Shown piece by piece: positions 29,777 to 38,850 of a stretch of 47,876 nt of DNA (positions are counted from its first letter, which is position 1; every line of letters starts with the position of its first letter). Below the pieces are notes generated by a model. It searched no databases, was not told the DNA's origin, and saw only the letters and a list, made by a program, of their open reading frames with translations. The stretch lies in the NCBI GenBank assembly GCA_028278065.1, contig JANQFA010000156.1:1-47876 (forward strand). The letters are read 5' to 3'. The stretch is from Myxococcota bacterium (GTDB taxonomy: Bacteria; Myxococcota_A; UBA9160; JAFDET01). Position numbers and translations under genes: made by a program.

Positions 29777-31725
29777 GCGCCTCCCTCGTCCTCGGGACCG
29801 CGGGGCACATCGACCACGGCAAGACCGCGCTGATCCGGGCCCTCACCGGCGTGGACACCGACCGCCTCCCCGAGGAGAAGGAGCGCGGGATCACGATCGA
29901 TCTGGGCTTCGCGCCCCTCGACCTGGGCGAGGGCGTGGGCTTCTCGGTGGTCGACGTGCCGGGCCACGAAGGACTGGTTCGGACGATGGTCGCCGGGGCG
30001 ACGGGGATCGACGTGCTCCTCCTGGTCGTGGCTGCCGATGAGGGCGTGATGCCCCAGACCCGGGAGCACCTCGCCATCTGCACCTTGCTCGGGCTGACGA
30101 CCGGGCTCGTCGCGCTGACCAAGACCGACACGGTCGACGCCGACGTCCGCGAGCTCGCCGCCGAAGAGGTTCGCGACGAGCTGGCCGGCACGGCGCTGGC
30201 CGGGGCGCCGGTCTTTCCCGTCTCCGCGAAGACGGGAGCGGGCCTCGAAGCGCTGCGCGTCGGTCTGCGTCGCGCGGCCCTGGCCGCCGCTCCGCGCACC
30301 GACCGTTCGGGGCGGGCGCGTCTTCCCGTGGACCGCGTCTTTGCGATGCGCGGCTTCGGCGCGGTGGTGACCGGAACCCTGATCGGTGGCCCGCTCGCGG
30401 TGGGGGATGCCGTGGAGCTTCTGCCGTCCGGTCGCCGCGCGCGCATCCGGGGTCTGCAGCGCTTCGGCGAGTCGGTGCAGGAGGCACGGCCGGGGGCGCG
30501 CTGCGCGGTGAACCTCCAGGGCGTCGAGGTCGCCGAGGTCGCACGGGGCGAGACGCTCTTCCGGGCCGGAGCCCCGCCCCCGGTCGAGAGCTGCGACCTG
30601 CAGCTGACCTGGCTGGAGGATGCGCCGATCCTCGACGGACCCGCTTCGGTGGAGTTCCTGGTGGGCACGGCGGAGCGGCGCGCCCGGATTGCGCCCGTGG
30701 GAGGCGCCCTGCGGCCCGGCGCGCGGGGCTTCGCTCGCGTCCACCTCGAAGGTGGGGCGTTGCCGCTGCTGGCCGGCGATCGCTGCGTGTTGCGCGGCTT
30801 CGCCACCACGGCGCTGGGCGGCTCGACGGTGGGCGGCGGGACGGTCATCGATGCGACGCCGGCTCGACGGCGCCTCTCGGATCCGGCCCTGGCCGAGGAG
30901 CTCCTGCGGCTGGCGGGCGGAGACCCGCTCGACGAAGCGGAGGTGAGGCTGGTCCGCGCCGGCCTGGTCGGCGTGGAGGAGGCGCAGGTCGGCGCCCGAT
31001 CGATGCACGAGGTCGCAGCCCTGCGTGCTGCGCTCGACGCGCTGCGCCGCGACGGCAGGGCCGACTGCACGGCCTCGGGACGCTGGCTCGCGGGAGCGGC
31101 TCTGGAGCGCATCGAGGCGGACCTGGTGACGGCACTCGATGCGTTCCACGCCGCCGAGCCGCTGCAGGAGGGCATGCCGCGCGGTGCGTTGCTGGGCTGC
31201 GTGCCGGAGAACGTCCCGAAGGAGGCGACCGCGCTGGCGCTGACGCGACTCGCGGCGACGGGGCTCGTCGTGAGCGAGGCGGATCGCGTACGGCGCAGCG
31301 ACCACGCCGTCGAGCTCGCAGCGGCGGACCGCGAGGCGGCCGAGCGCATCGTGGCAGAGGCGGTCGCGGCCGGCCTCGCGCCGCCGCTGCCGCGGGAGTG
31401 GGGCGAGCGCCTGGGGCTCTCGCCCCGCCACCTCGCCGATCTCCTGGGGCACCTCGAGCGCAGCGGGCGACTCACCCGCGCTCCCGGCGACGTCTTCTTC
31501 GACAGCGCCGCGGTCGCGGCCCTGCGCGACCGCATCCGCGCCCACTTCCGCGAGCATCCGGAGCTGGACACGCCTACCTACAAGGCGCTGATCGGCACCA
31601 CGCGCAAGTACGCCGTACCCCTCATGGAGCTCTTCGACGACGAGCGCCTCACCATGCGACGCGGCGAGGTGCGCCTGCTGCGCGGCCGCGATGGATCGCC
31701 GCAGCCGGACTCCGGCTCCGCGTAG
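29773..31725 (+). CDS. selB: selenocysteine-specific elongation factor SelB
   Basis: 650 residues from GTG 29773, overlapping the serS stop (GTGA). The GTPase domain has G1 GHIDHGKT (11-18), RGITIDLGFA, DVPGHE and TKTD. EF-Tu-like domains II and III follow. The C-terminal 270 residues are the winged-helix series that binds the SECIS hairpin (for example TPTYKALIGTTRKYAVPLMELFD, read as TPTYKALIG and TTRKYAVPLMELFD). It delivers Sec-tRNA(Sec) to UGA codons, so the organism should make selenoproteins. selA, selC and selD are not in the window, and no selenoprotein gene was recognised here. It ends 35 bp from the convergent nuoN stop. Confidence 0.95.
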   Translation: MSASLVLGTAGHIDHGKTALIRALTGVDTDRLPEEKERGITIDLGFAPLDLGEGVGFSVVDVPGHEGLVRTMVAGATGIDVLLLVVAADEGVMPQTREHLAICTLLGLTTGLVALTKTDTVDADVRELAAEEVRDELAGTALAGAPVFPVSAKTGAGLEALRVGLRRAALAAAPRTDRSGRARLPVDRVFAMRGFGAVVTGTLIGGPLAVGDAVELLPSGRRARIRGLQRFGESVQEARPGARCAVNLQGVEVAEVARGETLFRAGAPPPVESCDLQLTWLEDAPILDGPASVEFLVGTAERRARIAPVGGALRPGARGFARVHLEGGALPLLAGDRCVLRGFATTALGGSTVGGGTVIDATPARRRLSDPALAEELLRLAGGDPLDEAEVRLVRAGLVGVEEAQVGARSMHEVAALRAALDALRRDGRADCTASGRWLAGAALERIEADLVTALDAFHAAEPLQEGMPRGALLGCVPENVPKEATALALTRLAATGLVVSEADRVRRSDHAVELAAADREAAERIVAEAVAAGLAPPLPREWGERLGLSPRHLADLLGHLERSGRLTRAPGDVFFDSAAVAALRDRIRAHFREHPELDTPTYKALIGTTRKYAVPLMELFDDERLTMRRGEVRLLRGRDGSPQPDSGSA

Positions 31726-31760
31726 CGCGTCGCGGCGCCAGCGGAACCCGGCCCCTCCTG

Positions 31761-33272
31761 CTAGCGCAGGGCTGCCGCGGCTTCGTGGGCCCAGGCGAGG
31801 ACCGTTGCATCCTGGAGGACCGGAACCGGGAAGCCGCCGTTGGGGAAGAATCCCAGCAGGAGCACGGCGATCGCGCAGGCGCTGAGGACCGCAGCCTCGG
31901 GGGTGTCGAGGCCCGCGCGGGGCGGCGTCTCGCCGGGGTCGCGCATGTACATCCAGACCGGGACGCGCAGGTAGTAGTAGAAGGAGACGACCGTCGTGAG
32001 GACGGCCACGATCGCCAGGGACAGCTCCTCCGCCCGCACGGCGACGCTGAAGATCTGGAACTTCGCGATGAAGCCCACGGTGCCGGGCAGTCCCGCGAGG
32101 GAGAGAAGGAAGAGGGTCATCAGTGCGGCCATTCCGGGGCGCCGGCGCGCGAGGCCTGCGAAGGACTCGATCCGGTCCTGGTCTCGGCCCCGGTCGGCCA
32201 GCGCGACGATCACGGCGAACGCGCCGAGGTTGGCGAAGAGGTAGGCTGCCAGGTAGAAGAGCACGGCCCCATGTCCCGGCGCGCCTGCAGTGAACCCGAC
32301 CAGCACGTAGCCCGCGTGCGCCACCGCCGACCAGGCCAGCATGCGCTTCACGTTGTCCTGCACCACCGCCGTGATGTTCCCGAGGACCATGCTGAGCAGC
32401 GCGATGCCCCAGAGGATCCGGCCCAGGTTCTCGGCGGCCGGCTCGACGTCGCCGCCGGCGAAGCGCAGCAGGGCGGCGAATGCGGCCGCCTTCACGGTGA
32501 CCGACATGAACCCGGTGACCGAGGTGGGCGCGCCCTCGTAGACGTCCGGAGTCCACTGGTGGAAGGGGGCCGCCGAGACCTTGAAGGCGAGGCCCACCAC
32601 GACGAGGCCGAGCCCCGCGAGCGCGAGGGGATTGTCGGAGGGGAACGCCGCGCGGATCCCGTCCAGTCCGGTCTCGCCGGTCGTCCCGTAGAGGAGGGCC
32701 GTCCCGTACAGCAGGAGCGCGGTCGCGAACGTGCCCACCAGGAAGTACTTCATCGCGGCTTCGTTGCTGGTGGTCTTGCGGCGATCGAAGCCCGCCAGGA
32801 CGTAGATCGGCAGAGAGAGGATCTCGAGGCCGAGGAAGACCGTGAGGATGTCCACCGCCGCCACCAGCACCATCATCCCGGCGGTCGAGATCAGCAGCAG
32901 GGCGTAGTGCTCGCCGTGGTTGATGCGCAGCTCGATCAGATACTGCATCGACATCCAGACGGAGAGGAGCGCGCCGATGCCGACGACCACGGTGGCGAAG
33001 GCGGAGAAGCGGTCGAGGCGCAGCATCGGGTTGTCCGCATTGAAGACGCTGGACGTTCCCTGCAGGAACGCCTGGCCGGCGGTGCCCAGCGCGAGAACGA
33101 GAGCGAGCGTCGCCACCAGGGCGAGAGCGACGCTCACGTGGAACTCCGAGAGGGACCGCATGCGTGCCAGGAAGACCTCGAGAACCAGCACCGCCATGGC
33201 ACCCATGGCGACGATGGCGACGGGCGCGATGGCCGAGAAGTCGAGGTTCATGGCCGGGGAGGCCGGACTCAT
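31761..33272 (-). CDS. nuoN: NADH-quinone oxidoreductase subunit N
   Basis: 503 residues. ATG 33272 overlaps the nuoM stop (ATGA); ATG 33251 is an alternative seven codons in. It is one of the three antiporter-like proton-channel subunits of the P-module, with about 14 helices. Family signatures seen include LGLEILSLPIYVLAGF, EAAMKYFLVGTFATALLLYG, FKVSAAPFHQWTPDVYEGAP and a helix 12 Lys region (MAALMTLFLLSLAGLPGTVGF, in two parts). Length is normal. It is the last gene of the nuo cluster and converges with selB. Confidence 0.96.
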   Translation of the reverse strand: MSPASPAMNLDFSAIAPVAIVAMGAMAVLVLEVFLARMRSLSEFHVSVALALVATLALVLALGTAGQAFLQGTSSVFNADNPMLRLDRFSAFATVVVGIGALLSVWMSMQYLIELRINHGEHYALLLISTAGMMVLVAAVDILTVFLGLEILSLPIYVLAGFDRRKTTSNEAAMKYFLVGTFATALLLYGTALLYGTTGETGLDGIRAAFPSDNPLALAGLGLVVVGLAFKVSAAPFHQWTPDVYEGAPTSVTGFMSVTVKAAAFAALLRFAGGDVEPAAENLGRILWGIALLSMVLGNITAVVQDNVKRMLAWSAVAHAGYVLVGFTAGAPGHGAVLFYLAAYLFANLGAFAVIVALADRGRDQDRIESFAGLARRRPGMAALMTLFLLSLAGLPGTVGFIAKFQIFSVAVRAEELSLAIVAVLTTVVSFYYYLRVPVWMYMRDPGETPPRAGLDTPEAAVLSACAIAVLLLGFFPNGGFPVPVLQDATVLAWAHEAAAALR

Positions 33273-34900
33273 CGCGCGCTTCCCGCGGCACCGTCGCGGA
33301 CCGCCGCGGCCCCGTCGGGTCGCTCGGCTGCGACGGTGCTCGCAGCGCTGCCCCGTTCGACGGCCTGGACGAGCTCGGCCACGGGCGCGTGGAGCAGGCT
33401 CAGGAACGGACGCGGGTGCAGGCCGATCCAGAACATGGGGACGACGAGCGCCACGAGAACGAAGCGCTCGCGCACGTCGAGGTCGATGAGACCGCGGTTC
33501 TCCGGATTCTCGACCGGCCCGAAGAACACGCGCCGGTACATCCAGAGCATGTAGGCGGCTGCCAGCACGACTCCGAAGACAGCCGGCACCGCGAAGCGGG
33601 CGTCTGCGGCGAAGGCGCCCACCAGGATGAGAAGCTCCCCGACGAATCCGTTCAGGGCGGGGAGGCCGATGCTCGCGAAGAGCGCGATCCCGAACAGGGT
33701 GGCGTAGACCGGCATGGGCTTGGCGATCCCGCCGAACTCCGCGATCTCGCGCGTGTGGCGGCGCTCGTAGAGCATCCCCACCAGCAGGAAGAGCGCCCCC
33801 GTGGAGAGCCCGTGGTTGACCATCTGGAGGACGCTCCCCTCGAGACCCTCGACATTGAATGCGAACATGCCGAGCATGACGAAGCCCAGGTGAGCCACGG
33901 ACGAGTAGGCGATCAGCTTCTTCACGTCCGACTGCACCATCGCCACCAGGGATCCGTAGAGGATCCCGACCAGCGCCAGGCCCAGGATCCAGGGCGCGAA
34001 GGCGACCGCCGCGTCGGGGAAGAGCGGGAGCGCGAAGCGCACGAATCCGTAGGTTCCCATCTTGAGGAGCACTCCGGCGAGCACGACCGATCCCGCCGTC
34101 GGCGCCTCGACGTGGGCGTCCGGAAGCCAGGTGTGGAGGGGCACCATGGGGACCTTGATCGCGAAGGCCAGGGCGAAGGCCGCGAAGAGCCAGGTCTGGG
34201 TGCGCCACCAGGGCGCCTCCCCGCTTCGGGGCACCATCGTGTCCAGCAGCCCCGGAGCTCCGCCGGCGACCTGCACCAGGTCCAGGTTCGGGACCGCGAA
34301 CTGCTGGAGGTGCAGGTCGTAGACGACCAGCATCGCGATCAGCATGAACAGGGATCCCAGCACCGTGTAGAGGAAGAACTTCAGTGCCGCCTGGACGCGT
34401 CCGGGGCCGCCCCAGACCCCGATGATGAAGTACATCGGGACCAGCATCACCTCCCAGAAGAGGTAGAACTGGAAGAGGTTCAGCGAGACGAAGGCGCCGA
34501 TCATGCCCGTCTCGAGGGCGAGCATGTGGAACACGAAGCTGCGCACCGAGCGGCGGACCTCGTTCCAGGCGCCCAGCAGGGTCAAGGGCAGCAGGAAGGT
34601 GGTCAGCAGGACCAGGAGCAGGCTGATGCCGTCGATCCCCACGAACCAGTGGATCCCGTACTGGGGGAGCCAGGCGGTGCGCTCGACGAACTGATACCCG
34701 GTTCGAGTTGCGTCGAAGCCGGACCAGAGGAGAAGCGCGAGGCCGAAGGTGGCTGTGCTTCCGGCGAGGGCGCCCACCTTCCACACGGCCTCGGGAAGAC
34801 GTCGGCCGGTGGCGCCCAGGAGGAGTGCGGTGGCCAGGGGCAGGAGGGTCACCCAGCCGAGCAGGCTTCCGTCGAGGGCGCCCACTACGACACCATCCAT
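33269..34900 (-). CDS. nuoM: NADH-quinone oxidoreductase subunit M
   Basis: 543 residues from ATG 34900, overlapping the end of nuoL by 16 nt; a GTG at 34885 is a shorter choice. A proton-channel antiporter-like subunit of the P-module. Signatures: FVGIDGISLLLVLLTTFL, NLFQFYLFWEVMLVPMYFIIG (in two parts), KVPMVPLHTWLPDAHVEAPT, FGGIAKPMP and LPALNGFVGELLIL. The essential Glu in the helix 5 FWE and the Lys of the KVPM helix are present. Full family length. Confidence 0.96.
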   Translation of the reverse strand: MDGVVVGALDGSLLGWVTLLPLATALLLGATGRRLPEAVWKVGALAGSTATFGLALLLWSGFDATRTGYQFVERTAWLPQYGIHWFVGIDGISLLLVLLTTFLLPLTLLGAWNEVRRSVRSFVFHMLALETGMIGAFVSLNLFQFYLFWEVMLVPMYFIIGVWGGPGRVQAALKFFLYTVLGSLFMLIAMLVVYDLHLQQFAVPNLDLVQVAGGAPGLLDTMVPRSGEAPWWRTQTWLFAAFALAFAIKVPMVPLHTWLPDAHVEAPTAGSVVLAGVLLKMGTYGFVRFALPLFPDAAVAFAPWILGLALVGILYGSLVAMVQSDVKKLIAYSSVAHLGFVMLGMFAFNVEGLEGSVLQMVNHGLSTGALFLLVGMLYERRHTREIAEFGGIAKPMPVYATLFGIALFASIGLPALNGFVGELLILVGAFAADARFAVPAVFGVVLAAAYMLWMYRRVFFGPVENPENRGLIDLDVRERFVLVALVVPMFWIGLHPRPFLSLLHAPVAELVQAVERGSAASTVAAERPDGAAAVRDGAAGSAR

Positions 34901-36900
34901 CCGACTACCGCGAGGGCGCCGGCGAGCACCAGGAAGAGGTAGCTCTGGGCCAGACCGGTCTGGAGCCGGCGTACGCTGCCCCGCGCCAGCCGTACCACGG
35001 CGTGGGCCGTCCCGTGGACGGCGATCCCGTCGATGACACGGCCATCCACGCCTCGGAAGAGCACCCGGTCGGATACCCACACCAGGGGTCGCACCAGCAC
35101 CCGGTCGATCGCGTCATCGATCCAGTAGCCGGACGCTGCGGCCTCGCAGAGCGCGCCGGCCGACGCGCGGAAGCGTGCGGGCAGCTCAGGCCGTCGGACG
35201 TAGAGGAGCCAGGCGAGCGCCGCGCCGCACGCGGAGGCCGCGACGGCGAGCGCCGCCAGCCCGATTTCGGCCGAGTGGGAGATCTCGTGCGGGGCCTCTC
35301 CCACCACGGGTTCGAGGAAGTGGGCGAGGCTGTTCGAGTCGGAGATGTCGAAGAAGGCGTCCCCGTACACCTGGGGCAGGCCCAGGAAGCCGCCGAAGAA
35401 GGACAGGAAGGCCAGCCCGTACAGCGGGAGCATCATCGTGTCCGGCGGATCCTCGGCACGGGACTGGACCTGGGCCGGGCCCCTCGGCTCGCCGTGGAAG
35501 ACCCGCAGCACGAGGCGCAGCATGTAGAAGCCCGTGAGGCCGGCGGTGGCCAGCCCGATCCCGAACAGGGCGGTGTGACCCGGGAGTCGGGAGGTCCATG
35601 CCGCCACCAGGATCGCGTCCTTCGAGAAGAAGCCCGAGAGGGGCGGGACCCCGACGATGGCGGCAACCCCGATCCAGAAGGTGATCCAGGTTCCCAGCAT
35701 GCGCTGGCGCAGGCCGCCCATGCGATCGATGTCCTGGTCGTGCGCCAGCGCGAGAATGACCGCGCCGGCTCCCAGGAAGAGCAGCGCCTTGAAGAAGGCG
35801 TGGGTCACCAGGTGGAAGACCGCGGCCGAATAGCCCGCACAGCCCAGAGCCAGGAACATGTAGCCGAGCTGGCTCACCGTCGAATAGGCGAGGACCTTCT
35901 TGATGTCGCTCTGCGCGATCGCGATCGTGGCGGCGAACAGCGCGGTGACGGCGCCGGTCCAGGCGAGCACGGCCGATGCCTCGGGGGACGCCGCGTAGAG
36001 GAAGGAGAGCCGGCAGACCATGTAGACGCCGGCCGTCACCATGGTGGCGGCATGGATGAGGGCGGAGACCGGGGTGGGGCCGGCCATGGCGTCGGGAAGC
36101 CACACGTAGAGCGGGAGCTGGGCCGACTTGCCCACGGCCCCGAGGAACAGACAGAGCGCGGCCACCGTGATCAGGCGCGCCTCGCCGATCCATGGCAGCG
36201 CCAGCGTGCGACCGGCGATCGCCGTGAAGCCCGCCTCGAGATCGCGGAAGGCCACCGATGCCACGCCGGCGTCTGCCATCGCCCAGAAGAGCAGGAGGAT
36301 CCCCACCAGGAACCCGAAGTCGCCGATGCGGTTCACCAGGAAGGCCTTGCTTCCGCACCATGCGTTGTAGGCGTCCCCGTACCAGAAGCCGATCAGGAGG
36401 TAGGAGCACAGCCCGACGCCCTCCCAGCCCAGGAAGAGCACCACCAGGTTGTCGCCCAGCACGAGCGTCAACATCGCTGCGGTGAAGAGGTTCAGGTAGC
36501 AGAAGAAGCGCTGATAGCCCTTGTCGTCCCGGTGGTCCCCGTCCATGTAGCCCGCGGAGTAGACGTGGATGAGCGAGCCGACGCCGCTGACCACCAGCAC
36601 CATCACCGCCGAGAGGGGGTCCAGCTGGAACGCCATCTCCACGCTGAAGCGACCGGCGCCGATCCAGGTGTAGACGTCGTCCAGCAGGATCTGCGCATCC
36701 GTCGGCTGATCGAGGAGCTGGAAGAGCGCCATGATCGAGACCGCGAAGGACGCCAGCACCGCCCCGCAGGAGACCAGGGCGACGAGCAGCCGCGGCGACT
36801 CGCGCCGCGTCAGTCCGAGGACGAGGCCGTGGAAGACCGCTGCGAGGAACGGGATCGCCGGAATGAGACGCAGCAGCTCGCTCTCACCCGGGCCTACCAC
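34885..36900 (-). CDS. nuoL: NADH-quinone oxidoreductase subunit L
   Basis: 671 residues from GTG 36900, overlapping the nuoK stop by 7 nt. It is the distal P-module proton-channel subunit, with about 16 helices and a long lateral amphipathic helix near the C-terminus. Signatures: FQLDPLSAVMVLVVSGVGSLIH (in two parts), SAGYM, FLGWEGVGLCSYLLIGFW, KSAQLPLYVWLPDAMAGPTPVSALIHAATM (in two parts) and SGFFSKDAIL. Length is slightly above the E. coli protein. The Lys of GKSAQLP and the Glu of GWEGVG, needed for proton transfer, are present. Confidence 0.97.
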   Translation of the reverse strand: MVGPGESELLRLIPAIPFLAAVFHGLVLGLTRRESPRLLVALVSCGAVLASFAVSIMALFQLLDQPTDAQILLDDVYTWIGAGRFSVEMAFQLDPLSAVMVLVVSGVGSLIHVYSAGYMDGDHRDDKGYQRFFCYLNLFTAAMLTLVLGDNLVVLFLGWEGVGLCSYLLIGFWYGDAYNAWCGSKAFLVNRIGDFGFLVGILLLFWAMADAGVASVAFRDLEAGFTAIAGRTLALPWIGEARLITVAALCLFLGAVGKSAQLPLYVWLPDAMAGPTPVSALIHAATMVTAGVYMVCRLSFLYAASPEASAVLAWTGAVTALFAATIAIAQSDIKKVLAYSTVSQLGYMFLALGCAGYSAAVFHLVTHAFFKALLFLGAGAVILALAHDQDIDRMGGLRQRMLGTWITFWIGVAAIVGVPPLSGFFSKDAILVAAWTSRLPGHTALFGIGLATAGLTGFYMLRLVLRVFHGEPRGPAQVQSRAEDPPDTMMLPLYGLAFLSFFGGFLGLPQVYGDAFFDISDSNSLAHFLEPVVGEAPHEISHSAEIGLAALAVAASACGAALAWLLYVRRPELPARFRASAGALCEAAASGYWIDDAIDRVLVRPLVWVSDRVLFRGVDGRVIDGIAVHGTAHAVVRLARGSVRRLQTGLAQSYLFLVLAGALAVVGWMVS

Positions 36901-37196
36901 TTGAGGAGACTCACGTCTTCGATGTTCACCGAGTCACGGTTGCGGAAGAGCGCGATCACGATGCCCAGGCCGACGGCTACGCTGCCCGCCGCCACGGCGA
37001 TCACCATGAGCACGACGACCTGTCCGCCCAGGTCGCCCCAGGCCCGCGCGAAGCCGACGAACGCGAGGTTGACCGCGTTCAGCATCAGCTCGATGCACAT
37101 GAGGATGACGATGAGGTTGCGCCGGGTGAGCGCCCCGAGCGCGCCGATGGCGAAGAGCAATCCCGAGAGCGCGAGCACGTGCTCGACGGTGATCAC
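36894..37196 (-). CDS. nuoK: NADH-quinone oxidoreductase subunit K
   Basis: 100 residues from GTG 37196, overlapping the nuoJ stop (GTGA). Three membrane helices. It carries the conserved Glu residues of the E-channel: MCIELMLNAVNLAFV contains the first, and the loop after it is normal. Full length for the family. Confidence 0.96.
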   Translation of the reverse strand: MITVEHVLALSGLLFAIGALGALTRRNLIVILMCIELMLNAVNLAFVGFARAWGDLGGQVVVLMVIAVAAGSVAVGLGIVIALFRNRDSVNIEDVSLLKW

Positions 37197-37699
37197 GGTT
37201 CGAGCCTCCGCTTGGCGAGGACGACCGCGCCGACGATCGCGGCCAGCAGGAGGAGCGAGACGAGCTCGAAGGCCAGCACGTAGTCGGTGAACAAGGCGCG
37301 GCCCACCTCGCGGTAGCCGCCGAAGCTCTCGGGGACGGCCGCCATGTCGGGCACGTGTCCGGCCAATGCGGCGAGGAAGCCCGCCAGCCCGACGGCGCCC
37401 AGGGCCGCGCCGGCCAGCTTGAAGGGGCGCAGGCGCGCGGGTGGAAAGACGTCCTCGCGCAGATTGAGGAGCATCACGACGAACACGAAGAGCACCAGGA
37501 CCGCGCCCGCGTAGACCATGATCTGCACGGCCGCCACCAGGTGCGCACGCAGGAGCACGTAGATGCCTGCGAGGGAGACCATGGTGACGACCAGGGAGAG
37601 GGCGGCCGCCACCGTGTTGCGGAGGTTCGACACCATCGCCAGCGCGGACCCCGCGGCGAGCGCGGCGAAGACGTAGAAGAAGAAGAGCTCCGCGCTCAT
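37193..37699 (-). CDS. nuoJ: NADH-quinone oxidoreductase subunit J
   Basis: 168 residues from ATG 37699, overlapping the nuoH stop (ATGA). Five hydrophobic helices. The central helix includes AAVQIMVYAGAVLVLFVFVVMLLN, read as QIMVYAGAVLVLF, the conserved pi-bulge helix of the family. Normal length. In most nuo operons nuoI lies directly before nuoJ; here nuoH does, with no room for nuoI. Confidence 0.95.
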   Translation of the reverse strand: MSAELFFFYVFAALAAGSALAMVSNLRNTVAAALSLVVTMVSLAGIYVLLRAHLVAAVQIMVYAGAVLVLFVFVVMLLNLREDVFPPARLRPFKLAGAALGAVGLAGFLAALAGHVPDMAAVPESFGGYREVGRALFTDYVLAFELVSLLLLAAIVGAVVLAKRRLEP

Positions 37700-38850
37700 C
37701 GGGTCCCTTCGATGAGGAGCAGGATCGTGCCGGTGACGAAGATGTTGGCGATCGAGAGGGGCAGCAGGATCTTCCAGCAGAGGTCCATCACCTGGTCGTA
37801 GCGGAATCGGGGCAGCGTCCAGCGCAGGGCCATCTGCAGCCAGATCAGCGCGCTCACCTTGACGAGCCATGTGGTGACGTGCACCAGCATGCAGAAGAGG
37901 TTGGCGAAGCCACCCCCGAAGAGCGGCGTGATCCCGGCTACGATGCGCTCGCTGCTCAGCCAGGGAACCGACCAGCCGCCGAGAAAGAGGGTCACCATGA
38001 GCCCGGCGATCACCACCACCTCGATGAACTCGGCCATGAAGAAGAGGCCGAAGCGCATGCCCGAGTACTCGGTGTGGTATCCGGCGACGATCTCGGAGTC
38101 GCCCTCGGGAACGTCGAAGGGCGGACGCTTGTTCTCCGCCATGATCGCGGCGAGGAACATCACGAAGGCGAGGGGCTGCAGAAAGACGCCCCAGCGCGGG
38201 AGACGGATCCAGTCGCTCCAGGCGGGCAGCGGGTCGACCCATCCGAACACCTCGAGGAACCCGAGCAGGCGGAAGGTGGCGTCCTGGGCGTGCACCATCT
38301 CGGGAAGGCGCAGGGTCTGGAAGACCATGAAGACGCCCACCACCGAGAGGCCCATGGTGACCTCGTAGGAGATCATCTGGGCCGTCGCGCGCAGGCTGCC
38401 GAGGAGCGACCAGTTGTTGTTGCTGGCCCAGCCCGCGATCACCGTTCCGTAGGCCGCCAGGGCGCCCACCGCGAAGATGAAGAGCAGGCCCCAGTCCACG
38501 TCGGCGGCCACCAGGCTGAAGGTGGTGCCGCCCACGGTGTACTCGCCGCCGTAGGGGATGACCGCGAAGGAGACGATGGCGGCGACGGCCGCGATGAGCG
38601 GGGCCGTGAGGTGAAGCGCCCGGTTGGCGCCATGGGGCACCACGTCCTCCTTGAAGATCAGCTTGATCACGTCGGCCGCGGGGTGCAGGAGGCCCAGGAT
38701 GCGGATTCCGAAGAGGTCGGCGCGGTTGGCGCCGATGCGATCCTGCATGACGGCGCTCTGCTTGCGCTCCACCCACGTGACGACGGGCGCGAACACCCCC
38801 ACACCGACGACGACGATGAAGAGGGACTTGGCGACGACGTCCCAGGGCAC
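37696..38850 (-). CDS. nuoH: NADH-quinone oxidoreductase subunit H
   Basis: 384 residues from GTG 38850, immediately after the nuoG stop with no gap. The membrane subunit that forms the quinone tunnel with NuoB and NuoD. Signatures: ERKQSAVMQDRIGANR, KLIFKEDVVP, NNNWSLLGSLRATAQMISYEV (in two parts), ENKRPPFDVPEGDSEIVAGYHTEYSGMRF (in two parts). All conserved charged loop residues are kept. It is longer than the E. coli protein by an insertion around residues 205-240 (PLPAWSDWIRLPRWG). Confidence 0.96.
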   Translation of the reverse strand: MPWDVVAKSLFIVVVGVGVFAPVVTWVERKQSAVMQDRIGANRADLFGIRILGLLHPAADVIKLIFKEDVVPHGANRALHLTAPLIAAVAAIVSFAVIPYGGEYTVGGTTFSLVAADVDWGLLFIFAVGALAAYGTVIAGWASNNNWSLLGSLRATAQMISYEVTMGLSVVGVFMVFQTLRLPEMVHAQDATFRLLGFLEVFGWVDPLPAWSDWIRLPRWGVFLQPLAFVMFLAAIMAENKRPPFDVPEGDSEIVAGYHTEYSGMRFGLFFMAEFIEVVVIAGLMVTLFLGGWSVPWLSSERIVAGITPLFGGGFANLFCMLVHVTTWLVKVSALIWLQMALRWTLPRFRYDQVMDLCWKILLPLSIANIFVTGTILLLIEGTR

